This document shows, in pieces, positions 36,357 to 46,855 of a DNA stretch of 64,000 bases; position 1 is the stretch's first letter, and the number at the start of each line of letters is the position of its first letter. The notes under the pieces were generated by a model that saw nothing but the letters and a program-made list of their open reading frames with translations, was not told the origin of the DNA and did not search any database. The DNA is from Variovorax sp. OV329. Its GTDB lineage: Bacteria > Pseudomonadota > Gammaproteobacteria > Burkholderiales > Burkholderiaceae_C. The stretch lies in assembly GCF_900114785.1 (NCBI RefSeq), contig NZ_FOUG01000006.1, forward strand, positions 62,001 through 126,000, read 5' to 3'. A program made the translations under genes and the position numbers.

Positions 36357-37232
36357 ATGTTGACCATTCTTTTCGACGGCATCGCCTACGGCATGCTGCT
36401 CTTCGTCCTCGCGGTCGGACTGGCCGTGACGCTGGGGCTGATGAACTTCATCAACCTCGCGCATGGCGCCTTCGCGATGGCCGGTGGGTACCTCACGGTG
36501 ATCGCGATGCAGAAGCTCGGCATCCCGTTCCTTGCGTGCCTGCCGCTGGCCTTCATCGGGGTGGCGCTGCTGGGCGCGCTGCTGGAGCGCACGCTCTATC
36601 GCCCCATGTACGGCAAGTCGCACCTGGACCAGGTGCTGTTCTCCATCGGCCTGGCCTTCATGGCGGTGGCGGCCGTCGACTACTTCGCGGGCTCTTCCCA
36701 GCAGAACGTGCACTTGCCCGAGTGGCTGCGCGGCCGCACGGAAATCGGCGACGGCGCGTTCATGCTCGGCATGGGCCACTACCGCATCTTCATCATCGCG
36801 GTGTGCGCGGTGCTCACCGTGGTGCTGCAGCTCATCTTGTCCAAGACCCGCTTCGGCAGCCGCCTGCGCGCCGCGGTGGACGACCCGCGCGTGGCCTCGG
36901 GCCTGGGCATCAACGTGAACATGGTGTTCCTGCTCACCTTCGCGGTGGGCTCGGGCCTGGCGGGGCTGGGCGGTGCGCTGGGTGCCGAGATCCTGGGGCT
37001 GGACCCGACCTTCCCGCTGAAGTACATGATCTACTTCCTCATCGTGGTCTCGGTGGGCGGCACCTCGTCCATCACCGGGCCGCTGCTGGCGGCGCTGCTG
37101 CTGGGCATCGCCGACGTGGCCGGCAAGTACTTCATCCCCAAGATGGGGGCCTTCACCGTCTACCTGCTGATGATCGTGATTCTTCTGTGGCGCCCTCAGG
37201 GCCTGTTCACGCGCAAGGGAGCCGCCAAGTGA
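36357..37232 (+). CDS. LivH-type ABC importer permease (cluster 2)
   Basis: This 291-residue permease has the LivH pattern FDGIAYGMLLFVLAVGLAVT followed by NFINLAHGAF near residues 25-35, about eight hydrophobic segments, and a late VSVGGTSSITGPLLAALLLG coupling loop. It forms importer cluster 2 with the following LivM, LivG and LivF proteins and the preceding binding protein. It shares GTGA with the livM-type gene. Confidence 0.9.
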   Translation: MLTILFDGIAYGMLLFVLAVGLAVTLGLMNFINLAHGAFAMAGGYLTVIAMQKLGIPFLACLPLAFIGVALLGALLERTLYRPMYGKSHLDQVLFSIGLAFMAVAAVDYFAGSSQQNVHLPEWLRGRTEIGDGAFMLGMGHYRIFIIAVCAVLTVVLQLILSKTRFGSRLRAAVDDPRVASGLGINVNMVFLLTFAVGSGLAGLGGALGAEILGLDPTFPLKYMIYFLIVVSVGGTSSITGPLLAALLLGIADVAGKYFIPKMGAFTVYLLMIVILLWRPQGLFTRKGAAK

Positions 37233-38227
37233 CGAACACCCCTGCCGAGCTGCAGACGGCCCTGCTGCGCAAGGCGCGCTGGCGTCCCTGGGAATTCGCC
37301 GTGTGGGCGCTGGCCTTCGCGCTGCCGCTCATCACGCCCTCGCACGCGCTGATGATCAACGAGATCGCCATCGTGGCCCTGTTCGCGATGTCGCTGGACC
37401 TGATCCTGGGCTATACCGGCATCGTGTCGCTGGGGCATGCCGGCTTCTTCGGCTTCGGTGCCTACGCCGCAGCCCTGTTCGCCAAGCATGTGATGCCCGA
37501 CCCCACCGTGGGCCTCGTCGTGGCCATCGTGCTGACCGGCCTGCTGGGCGCGGTGGCCAGCGTCACCATCCTGCGTGGCACCGACCTTACGCGGCTCATG
37601 GTCACGCTGGGCACGGCGCTGCTGCTGCTGGAACTGGCCAACAAGCTGGACTGGCTCACCGGCGGCGCCGACGGCCTGCAGGGGGTGGTCATGGGGCCGG
37701 TGCTGGGCCTGTTCGAGTTCGACCTGTTCGGCCGCACGGCCGCCTGGTACTCGATAGGCGTGGCCTTCGTGCTTTTCCTCTTCATGCGGCGCCTGGTGCA
37801 TTCGCCCTTCGGCGCCACGCTCAAGGCGATTCGCGACAACCGCCTGCGCGCCATGGCCATCGGCGTGCCGGTGGTTTCGCGGCTGGCCGTCGTCTACACC
37901 ATCGCCGCCGCCATCGCAGGGGCGGCCGGCGCGCTGCTCGCGCAGACCACGGGCTTTGCCTCGCTGGACGTGCTCTCCTTCGACCGCTCGGCCGACGTGA
38001 TGCTGATGCTGGTCATCGGCGGCGTGGGCTGGCTCTACGGCGGCGTGGCGGGTGCCATCGTCTTCAAGGTGCTGCAGGACTGGCTCTCGGCCGTCACGCC
38101 GCAGTACTGGATGTTCTGGATCGGCCTGATCCTGGTCCTGCTGGTGCTGGTGGGCCGCGAGCGGTTGCTGCGGCCCTGGACCTGGTTCGGTTCCGGCGCT
38201 GCTGCGAAGAAGGGGGCCAAGGCATGA
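37229..38227 (+). CDS. LivM-type ABC importer permease (cluster 2)
   Basis: This 332-residue permease has the LivM hallmark LILGYTGIVSLGHAGFFGFGAY (starting near residue 53) and the coupling region HSPFGATLKAIRDNRLRA. GTG 37229 overlaps the upstream stop (GTGA), giving the family length; an open frame upstream runs through the livH-type gene in another phase. The C-terminus is basic (AAAKKGAKA). ATGA overlap with the LivG-type gene follows. Confidence 0.9.
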   Translation: MTNTPAELQTALLRKARWRPWEFAVWALAFALPLITPSHALMINEIAIVALFAMSLDLILGYTGIVSLGHAGFFGFGAYAAALFAKHVMPDPTVGLVVAIVLTGLLGAVASVTILRGTDLTRLMVTLGTALLLLELANKLDWLTGGADGLQGVVMGPVLGLFEFDLFGRTAAWYSIGVAFVLFLFMRRLVHSPFGATLKAIRDNRLRAMAIGVPVVSRLAVVYTIAAAIAGAAGALLAQTTGFASLDVLSFDRSADVMLMLVIGGVGWLYGGVAGAIVFKVLQDWLSAVTPQYWMFWIGLILVLLVLVGRERLLRPWTWFGSGAAAKKGAKA

Positions 38228-38985
38228 CATCGCCCGTGCTCTGCGCGACCGGCCTGGTGATGCGCTTCGGCGGCATCGTGGCGACGAACAACGTCTCGCT
38301 TCAGCTGCGCCCCGGCGCGCGCCATGCGCTCATCGGCCCCAACGGCGCCGGCAAGACGACCCTGATCAACCTGCTGACTGGCGTGCTCGCCCCCACCGGC
38401 GGCCGCATCGAGCTGCTGGGCGAGGACATCACCCGCCTGGCGCCCCACCAGCGCGTGGCGCGCGGCATGGTTCGCACCTTCCAGATCAACCAGCTGTTCG
38501 ACTCCATGACGCCGCTGGAGACGCTGGCGCTGGTGATCTCGCAGCACCAGGGCCTGGGTCGGCAATGGTGGAAGCCGTTGGGCGCGTCAAAAGCGGTGGC
38601 CGAGCGCGCCGCGCAACTGCTGGAGCAATTCCGCCTGTCCGACGTGGCGCAGGTGCAGACCAAGCACCTGGCCTATGGCAAGCGTCGCCTGCTGGAGATC
38701 GCCATCGCGCTGGCCTGCGAGCCGCGTGTGCTGCTGCTGGACGAGCCTGTGGCCGGCGTGCCTGCCGGCGAACGCGAGGAGCTTCTGCAGACCGTGGCCG
38801 CCTTGCCGGCCGATGTCTCGGTGCTGCTCATCGAACACGACATGGACCTGGTTTTCAGTTTTGCCGACCGCATGACGGTGCTGGTCAACGGCACGCTCCT
38901 CACCGAGGGCGACCCCGACACCATCGCCAACGATCCGAAGGTCAAGGAGGTCTACCTGGGCCACGGCGAGGTGGCGCATGGCTGA
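38224..38985 (+). CDS. LivG-type ABC importer ATPase (cluster 2)
   Basis: This 253-residue ATPase has Walker A GPNGAGKTT, the LivG-typical TFQINQLFDSMTPLE Q-loop, HLAYGKRRLLEIA at the signature position, Walker B LLLDEPVAGVP and H-loop IEHDMD. The start overlaps the livM stop (ATGA), and its end overlaps the LivF gene by 8 bp. It supplies ATP-driven transport for importer cluster 2. Confidence 0.9.
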   Translation: MTSPVLCATGLVMRFGGIVATNNVSLQLRPGARHALIGPNGAGKTTLINLLTGVLAPTGGRIELLGEDITRLAPHQRVARGMVRTFQINQLFDSMTPLETLALVISQHQGLGRQWWKPLGASKAVAERAAQLLEQFRLSDVAQVQTKHLAYGKRRLLEIAIALACEPRVLLLDEPVAGVPAGEREELLQTVAALPADVSVLLIEHDMDLVFSFADRMTVLVNGTLLTEGDPDTIANDPKVKEVYLGHGEVAHG

Positions 38986-39703
38986 GGTGCTTCTGCAGAC
39001 CGAGGGCCTGAGCGCCGGCTACGGCGAGGCGGTGGTGATCCACGGCGTGTCGCTCCGGCTGGGCGAGGGCCAGACCCTGGCGCTGCTGGGCCGAAACGGC
39101 ACCGGAAAGACCACGCTCATCAACACGCTGGCAGGCGTCACGCGCCAGCATGGCGGCAGCATCGCGCTGGCGGGGCAGACGCTGAACAAGCTGGCACCGC
39201 ACCAGCGCGCCGCGGCCGGCATCGGCTGGGTGCCGCAGGAGCGCAACATCTTCAAGTCGCTGACGGTGCACGAGAACCTCACGGCGGTGGAGCGGCCGGC
39301 GCGCGCCGGCAGCAAGCAGGCTTGGACGCCTGCGCGGGTGTACGAGATGTTCCCGCGCCTGGCCGAGCGCAAGGGCAACCTGGGCACGCAGCTTTCGGGC
39401 GGCGAGCAGCAGATGCTGGCCGTGGGCCGCGCGCTGGCGCTCAACCCGCGCCTGCTGCTGCTGGACGAACCGCTGGAAGGCCTGGCGCCCATCATCGTGG
39501 AAGAGCTGCTTCGCGCCATCCGGCGCATCACCCGCGACGAGGGGCTGGCCGCGATCATCGTGGAGCAGCATCCGCAGGCGGTGCTTGCGATCTCCGACGA
39601 GGCGGTGGTGCTCGATCACGGCACGATCGTGCACGCGGAGAAGGCGCAGGCGCTGCGGGCGCAGCCTGAGGTGCTGGGGCGGCTCTTGGGGGTGGCGCGG
39701 TAG
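38978..39703 (+). CDS. LivF-type ABC importer ATPase (cluster 2)
   Basis: This 241-residue ATPase has an intact Walker A (GRNGTGKTT), LivF-specific GWVPQERNIFKSLTVHENL, signature LSGGEQQMLAVGRAL and Walker B LLLLDEPLEGLAP. It is the last gene of the oxygenase/importer run, and a long inverted repeat follows 5 bp after the stop. It contrasts with the Arg-substituted Walker A of the cluster 1 homologue. Confidence 0.9.
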   Translation: MAEVLLQTEGLSAGYGEAVVIHGVSLRLGEGQTLALLGRNGTGKTTLINTLAGVTRQHGGSIALAGQTLNKLAPHQRAAAGIGWVPQERNIFKSLTVHENLTAVERPARAGSKQAWTPARVYEMFPRLAERKGNLGTQLSGGEQQMLAVGRALALNPRLLLLDEPLEGLAPIIVEELLRAIRRITRDEGLAAIIVEQHPQAVLAISDEAVVLDHGTIVHAEKAQALRAQPEVLGRLLGVAR

Positions 39704-39708
39704 TTTGT

Positions 39709-39754
39709 GTTTCTCATTCTTTTCATTGCTCCGGCAATGACCAGAATGAGAAAC
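39709..39754. terminator. Long inverted repeat after the importer operon
   Basis: GTTTCTCATTCT (39709-39720) pairs perfectly with AGAATGAGAAAC (39743-39754). Inside, ATTGC (39725-39729) pairs with GCAAT (39734-39738) around a TCCG loop, leaving a 4+4 internal loop. It starts 5 bp after the livF-type stop and lies between convergent genes, so a bidirectional terminator is the simplest reading. It is AT-rich unlike its surroundings and has no classic T-run. Confidence 0.55.
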
Positions 39755-39805
39755 AGAAATGCCTTGCGTCGCGCCTGTGCCGCAAGGCCGCTCAGCGCCG
39801 CCAGC

Positions 39806-41035
39806 TCACAGCGCGTGCTCGCGCCCGATCTCCGGCCAGCGCCTGCGCAGCCAGAACCACGCGACCAGCCCCACCGCCATCATCGTGAAGGAGGTGAGGG
39901 CCAGCAGCACGGTCGAATGCATCACCAGCGGTGCCACTGCGCCCGCCACCACGCCGTTGGCCACCGCGCCGATCACCGCCTGCAGCGACGAGGCCATGCC
40001 GCGCCGCTCGGGGTGCAGGTCCAGGACCAGCAACGTGACCACCGGGACCATCAGCGCCCAGCCATAAGCGAACACGCCCAGCGGCCACAGCGCCCAGCCC
40101 ACGTGCGGCGCGAAGAGCAGGTTGGCCACCACGTTGACGATCGAGGTCAGCAGCATGATGAAGAAGCCGTCGCGGATCTGCCGCTTGGGCCTGACCTTGC
40201 CGGCCTTGCGCCCGCTGTGCCAGGCGCCCAGCATGATGCCGCCGATGGTCAGCACGAAGAACCAGAAGAACTGCGTGGGCGCCAGGTGCAGGTGCTCGCC
40301 GAGGAAGGCCGGTGCGGACAACACGTAGAGGAACATGCCGTTGAATGGCACGCCGCTGGCCAGCGCGAGCAGCAGGAAGCGCGGGTCCGAGCACAGCGAC
40401 CAGTAGCCGCGCAGCAGGTGGGCCGGGTGGAAGGGCTGCCGATCCTGCACGTGCAGCGTCTCGGGCAGCAGGCGCCAGTTGAAGACGAAGAGCAGCACGC
40501 CCACCGCCACCAGGAACCAGAAGATGCTGTGCCAGCCCAGGTGCACGAATAGAAAGCCGCCGATGATCGGCGCGATGGCCGGGGCGATGCCGAAGTAGAT
40601 GGTGACCTGGCTCATCACCTTCTGCGCCTCGGCCGGCGGGAACATGTCGCGGATCACCGCGCGCGACACCACGATGCCTGCGCCCGCCGCCATGCCCTGC
40701 AGCGCGCGGAACAGCACCAGCTGCCCGATGCTCTGCGACAGCGCACAGCCCAGCGAGGCCAGCGTGAACACCGCGATCCCGCCCAGCACCACCGGGCGGC
40801 GACCGATGCTGTCCGACAGCGCCCCGTGGAACAGGTTCATGAAGGCGAAGCCGAACAGGTAGGCCGAAAGCGTCTGCTGCATCTCGACCGGGCTCGCGCC
40901 GATCGAATGCGCGATGCCCGAGAAGGCCGGGATGTAGGTGTCGATGGAGAAGGGCCCCAGCATGCCCAGCACCGCCAGCAGCACGGCCAGCGCCCAGCGG
41001 GGCGCTTTCCAGATGGTTGCTGCTTCGGGATTCAT
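39806..41035 (-). CDS. Bcr/CflA-family MFS multidrug exporter
   Basis: This 409-residue protein has 12 hydrophobic segments and Bcr/CflA-type patterns: the N-terminal LGMLGPFSIDTYIPAF, LSDSIGRRPVVLGG in the first cytoplasmic loop, and LFRALQGMAAGAGIVVSRAVIRDMF. It belongs to the DHA1 drug:H+ antiporters that export compounds such as bicyclomycin or chloramphenicol, or sulfur metabolites. The gene converges with the importer operon and lies downstream of rpoD on the same strand, beyond a strong terminator. Confidence 0.9.
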   Translation of the reverse strand: MNPEAATIWKAPRWALAVLLAVLGMLGPFSIDTYIPAFSGIAHSIGASPVEMQQTLSAYLFGFAFMNLFHGALSDSIGRRPVVLGGIAVFTLASLGCALSQSIGQLVLFRALQGMAAGAGIVVSRAVIRDMFPPAEAQKVMSQVTIYFGIAPAIAPIIGGFLFVHLGWHSIFWFLVAVGVLLFVFNWRLLPETLHVQDRQPFHPAHLLRGYWSLCSDPRFLLLALASGVPFNGMFLYVLSAPAFLGEHLHLAPTQFFWFFVLTIGGIMLGAWHSGRKAGKVRPKRQIRDGFFIMLLTSIVNVVANLLFAPHVGWALWPLGVFAYGWALMVPVVTLLVLDLHPERRGMASSLQAVIGAVANGVVAGAVAPLVMHSTVLLALTSFTMMAVGLVAWFWLRRRWPEIGREHAL

Positions 41036-41079
41036 GGCTGCCCTTCTTCTTCGTCGTTGTTCATCGCCAGCCCAAAGAA

Positions 41080-41111
41080 AAAGCGCCCGGCATTTCCTGC
41101 ACGGGCGCTTT
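41080..41111 (-). terminator. Intrinsic terminator of rpoD
   Basis: Ten-base arms AAAGCGCCCG (41080-41089) and CGGGCGCTTT (41102-41111) pair around a 12-nt loop 24 bp past the rpoD stop. On the minus strand the stem runs into TTTTTCTTT, a good U-tract. Confidence 0.85.
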
Positions 41112-41135
41112 CATTGGCGGGCGAGGGGTGTCGCT

Positions 41136-43496
<2,361 letters not shown>

Positions 43497-43822
43497 ACGA
43501 CCTCGAACATCTTGATGAAACTAGCGGAATCACACAGCGCCACGAACCCGGCGCGGGCATAGGGGCAGATGCAAGGGGCGCGTCAGGGCGCACCTTTGCA
43601 TGGCGCCGGCAAGATGTGGGCGAACATTTGGTGTGCAGTCCTTGCGGTGTATTGGCCCTGATCCCGTCGAGGGAATGCGTTGCGCTTAGGGGCCGGCCCG
43701 GAGGTGCTGCTGTCGCTCTTGCCAGCTCGCGAACGACATTTACGCCGTCCACGAAGCCTTACATTATAGCGTCCTGCCGCTTTTTCAAGCAGGTATTGCG
43801 CTTGTTTTGCGTCCAGTCGAGG
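43497..43822 (-). other. dnaG-rpoD intergenic region / long rpoD leader
   Basis: This 326-bp stretch holds no convincing gene. A short minus-strand frame (43378-43752) runs into rpoD in a different phase, and its composition looks random. The region contains the rpoD promoter near its dnaG end, which would give an mRNA leader of about 260 nt before the rpoD ATG. Direct reading shows no conserved riboswitch fold, and no clear T-run terminator for dnaG was found. Confidence 0.55.
43763..43785 (-). promoter_or_regulatory. rpoD promoter (-10 TATAAT)
   Basis: On the minus strand a perfect TATAAT (43768 down to 43763) is preceded, 14 to 17 bp upstream, by a TGCTTGAAAA segment that supplies an imperfect -35 (TTGAAA at 14 bp, TGCTTG at 17 bp). 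Predicted transcription start is near 43756. It lies between the dnaG stop and rpoD. Confidence 0.6.
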
Positions 43823-45847
43823 TCAGAGGCTGGCTTGGAGTTCCCGCCGCCGGGCTTCCAGGGCGCGATAGCGCTCCGGCGCGGCCGGGTCGGTGCCGAA
43901 GGCGCCGGCCGTCTCGGTCAATTGGGCGCCCAATCTGTCGATCAGCATCCGGGCCAGCACGTCCTTGAGTTCGGTCGTCACGTCCGGCGCGGCCTGGCTG
44001 GACGAGGCCTCTTCTTCCATGTCGCCCACGGGCGCGCCATCCGGGCCTGTCATCAGCTTCAGGGCCATGGGCTCGAAGCTGAGGCCGCGCAGGCCTTCTC
44101 GCAAGGCCGCCCAGGGGAGTGTGCCGTGCTCGTGATGCTGGGTATCGATCCAGCGAAAGAGTTCACCCAGCTCGCCCGGCAGTTCGCACAGCACGGTGTG
44201 CAACTCGTGGGAGAGGCCTTCCCAGGGGGCCATGTTGGACAGCAACAGCCGGGCTGCAACCTCCTGGCGGCTGGTCGGCTTGATGCGGCCCTGCGGGCGG
44301 GGTGGGCGGTTGAACTGCTGCCGGCGGCCCTTGAAGCCGCCGCGTCGCTCACCGGAGCCGTAGGCGCTACCGGAACCATGGCCGCTGCCGGAACCATAGC
44401 CGCCGCCGGACCCGTAGCCATCGCCGGATCCGTACCCTGGGTCCGGGTCGTAGCCGCCGCTGCCTTCCCACGGGGCATCGGGCGGACCGTCCCAGGCGGG
44501 CGGGCTTTCCTGACCACCCGCAGGCGCATTGCGGCGGGCCGGCGCGGCGGCCGGCTTCCAAAGGTCGGACAGGTCCTGGGCGCCCAACTGAACCAGGCCC
44601 GCGATCTCGCCGAGCAACTGTCGCTTGAGGGCGCCTTCGGGCAGGGCCGTCCACATGGGGCCGATGTTGCTGCTCAGGTGAGCGCGGCCCTCGGCCGTGC
44701 CCAGGTCGCAGCCCTCGCGGGCGGCTTCCAGCATGAAGCGCGACAGCGGCGTAGCCTCGCCGACGAAGCGGGCGAAGGCGTCGGCGCCGAACTCGCGGAT
44801 GAAGCTGTCGGGGTCGTGCTCGGCCGGCAGGAACAGGAACTTGATGGTCCGCACGTCGCTGGCGAAGGGCAGGGCGGCGTCCAGCGCCTTGCGCGCCGCG
44901 CGCCGGCCGGCGGCGTCGCCGTCGAAGCTGAACACCACCGAGTCGGTGAAGCGGAAGAGCTTCTGCACATGTTCGTTGGTACAGGCCGTGCCCAGCGTGG
45001 CCACCGCGTTGGGAAAGCCCAGCTGCGCCAGCGCCACCACGTCCATGTAGCCCTCGGTGACCAGCGCGTAGCCCTTCTCGCGCAGGGCGGTGCGGGCCTC
45101 GAACAGGCCGTAGAGCTCGCGGCCCTTGCTGAAGACCGGGGTCTCGGGCGAGTTGAGGTACTTGGGCTTGTCGTCGCCCAGCACCCGGCCGCCGAAGCCG
45201 ATGCATTCGCCCTTGACGTTGCGTATGGGGAACATCACCCGGTCGCGGAAGCGGTCGTAGCGCTTGCCTTCGCCTTCGTCGGAGGTGATGACCAGGCCGC
45301 TTTCCACCAGCAGGGGCTCCTCGTAGTCCGGGAAGACGCTGGCCAAGGAGCGCCAGCCCTCGGGCGCGTAGCCCAGGCCGAAGCGCTTGGCGATCTCGCC
45401 CGACAGTCCCCGGCCCTTGAAGTAGTTGACGGCCCGGTCCGAGCGCTTGAGCTGCGCCCTGTAGGACTCGCCCGCCTTTTCCAGCACGTCGGAGAGGCTG
45501 GCCTGCTTCTGCCGCTGGCTGGCCGCGCGGGCGCGGTCCTGCGGCGAGGCGTCGTCCTCGGGCACCTGCAGGCCGTACTGGCCGGCCAGGTCCTGCACCG
45601 CCTCGACGAAGCCCATGCCGCCGTGCTCCATCAGGAAGCCGATGGCGTTGCCGTGCGCCCCGCAGCCGAAGCAGTGATAGAACTGCTTGGTCGGGCTGAC
45701 AGTGAAGGAGGGCGACTTCTCGCTGTGGAAGGGGCACAGCCCCATGAAGTTGGCGCCGCCCTTCCTGAGCTGCACCGAGCGGCCGACGATCTCGACGATG
45801 TCGGCACGAGCGATCAACTCCTGGATGAACGAGGCTGGAATGGTCAT
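43823..45847 (-). CDS. dnaG: DNA primase DnaG
   Basis: This 674-residue primase has an N-terminal CHC2 zinc finger (CPFHSEKSPSF and YHCFGCGAHGN, residues about 38-65). The TOPRIM catalytic core follows (VTEGYMDVVAL; FSFDGDAAG), and a C-terminal DnaB-helicase-binding domain. Between core and C-terminal domain is an unusual Gly/Tyr/Ser linker (about residues 460-500) encoded by a tandem 18-bp repeat. The length exceeds the roughly 580-600 residues usual for the family because of this linker. ATG 45847 gives MTIPASFIQ; an in-frame start 27 bp upstream is less likely. Confidence 0.96.
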   Translation of the reverse strand: MTIPASFIQELIARADIVEIVGRSVQLRKGGANFMGLCPFHSEKSPSFTVSPTKQFYHCFGCGAHGNAIGFLMEHGGMGFVEAVQDLAGQYGLQVPEDDASPQDRARAASQRQKQASLSDVLEKAGESYRAQLKRSDRAVNYFKGRGLSGEIAKRFGLGYAPEGWRSLASVFPDYEEPLLVESGLVITSDEGEGKRYDRFRDRVMFPIRNVKGECIGFGGRVLGDDKPKYLNSPETPVFSKGRELYGLFEARTALREKGYALVTEGYMDVVALAQLGFPNAVATLGTACTNEHVQKLFRFTDSVVFSFDGDAAGRRAARKALDAALPFASDVRTIKFLFLPAEHDPDSFIREFGADAFARFVGEATPLSRFMLEAAREGCDLGTAEGRAHLSSNIGPMWTALPEGALKRQLLGEIAGLVQLGAQDLSDLWKPAAAPARRNAPAGGQESPPAWDGPPDAPWEGSGGYDPDPGYGSGDGYGSGGGYGSGSGHGSGSAYGSGERRGGFKGRRQQFNRPPRPQGRIKPTSRQEVAARLLLSNMAPWEGLSHELHTVLCELPGELGELFRWIDTQHHEHGTLPWAALREGLRGLSFEPMALKLMTGPDGAPVGDMEEEASSSQAAPDVTTELKDVLARMLIDRLGAQLTETAGAFGTDPAAPERYRALEARRRELQASL
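44358..44429. repeat. Tandem 18-bp repeat inside dnaG (4 units)
   Basis: Four adjacent 18-bp units begin at 44358, 44376, 44394 and 44412, each starting CC(G/A)T and ending CCGGA(A/C/T). On the coding strand they specify Gly/Tyr/Ser-rich hexapeptides such as GYGSGG. Partial, more diverged units flank both ends. Unit length is a multiple of three, so copy-number change would keep the frame. Confidence 0.8.
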
Positions 45848-45942
45848 GGGGCGGGGGCTTCCGATGATACGCAAGGGCCCAGGCAGCGCACGGCGCGCCG
45901 GCCAATGACATACTGGGCCGGCATCCCATCCGATGCCCAGGA

Positions 45943-46845
45943 ATGAACCGCAGGCAACCCTTCTTCGTCGCCATCCGCCACCCCTTGCGCTTCGCGTGGG
46001 ATGCGGCCAAGGCTTTCAGGGCCAACCAGGGCCTGCTGCTGGCCGGCGCAGTGGCCTACTACGCGCTGCTGTCCATCGTGCCTCTCCTGATCCTGAGCGT
46101 GATGGTGTTGTCGCACTTCATCGCCGAGGACGAACTTTTCGCCACGGTGGGCCGCTATCTGGAATGGGTGGTGCCGGGCCAGTCCAAGGCGCTGGTGGCC
46201 GAACTGGCCAATTTCCTCCTGCACCGCGACGTGCTGGGGCCGGTGCTGCTGATCACGCTGCTGTTCTTCAGTTCGCTGGCCTTCACTGTGCTGGAAGGCG
46301 CCATGTCGGTGATCTTCCACCACCGCAAGCAGGACCGCTCGCGGCATTTCCTGGTCTCGGCGGTCATGCCCTATGTCTACATCGTGTGCCTGTGCATCGG
46401 CCTGATGCTGGTGACGGTGGTGGCGGGCGCCCTGCAGGTCATCGGGCAGGAAAGCATCGACCTCTTCGGGCGCAGCTGGTCTCTCTCCGGCATTTCCGGC
46501 GTCCTGCTCTACCTGCTGGGCCTGGGCGGCGAGATCCTGATGCTGACCTCGCTGTACATGGTGATGCCGGTGGGCCGGCTCTCGCTCAGCCATGCATTGC
46601 TGGGCGGCGTGACCGCCGCGCTGCTCTGGGAGGTGACGCGGCGCTTGCTGATCTGGTATTTCTCGTCGCTGTCGCAGGTGACGGTGGTCTACGGCTCGCT
46701 CACCACGGCGATCGTGGTCCTGCTGAGCCTGGAGATCGCCGCCACCCTGCTGCTCTTCGGCGCCCAGGTGATCGCCGAGTACGAGCGCCTGGAGAAGCGC
46801 TCGCGGGCCGGGCGCGACATGGACGCGGCGCCCCGGCGCCGCTAG
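45943..46845 (+). CDS. YihY/BrkB-family inner-membrane protein
   Basis: This 300-residue membrane protein has six hydrophobic segments and the family patterns AFRANQGLLLAGAVAYYALLSIVPLLILS near the N-terminus and YGSLTTAIVVLLSLEIAATLLLFGAQ near the C-terminus. Homologues are called YihY or ribonuclease BN in error; true function is unknown. The C-terminal tail is basic (RSRAGRDMDAAPRRR). It is divergent from dnaG and converges on the SDR gene. Confidence 0.9.
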   Translation: MNRRQPFFVAIRHPLRFAWDAAKAFRANQGLLLAGAVAYYALLSIVPLLILSVMVLSHFIAEDELFATVGRYLEWVVPGQSKALVAELANFLLHRDVLGPVLLITLLFFSSLAFTVLEGAMSVIFHHRKQDRSRHFLVSAVMPYVYIVCLCIGLMLVTVVAGALQVIGQESIDLFGRSWSLSGISGVLLYLLGLGGEILMLTSLYMVMPVGRLSLSHALLGGVTAALLWEVTRRLLIWYFSSLSQVTVVYGSLTTAIVVLLSLEIAATLLLFGAQVIAEYERLEKRSRAGRDMDAAPRRR

Positions 46846-46855
46846 CCCTTCGTCT

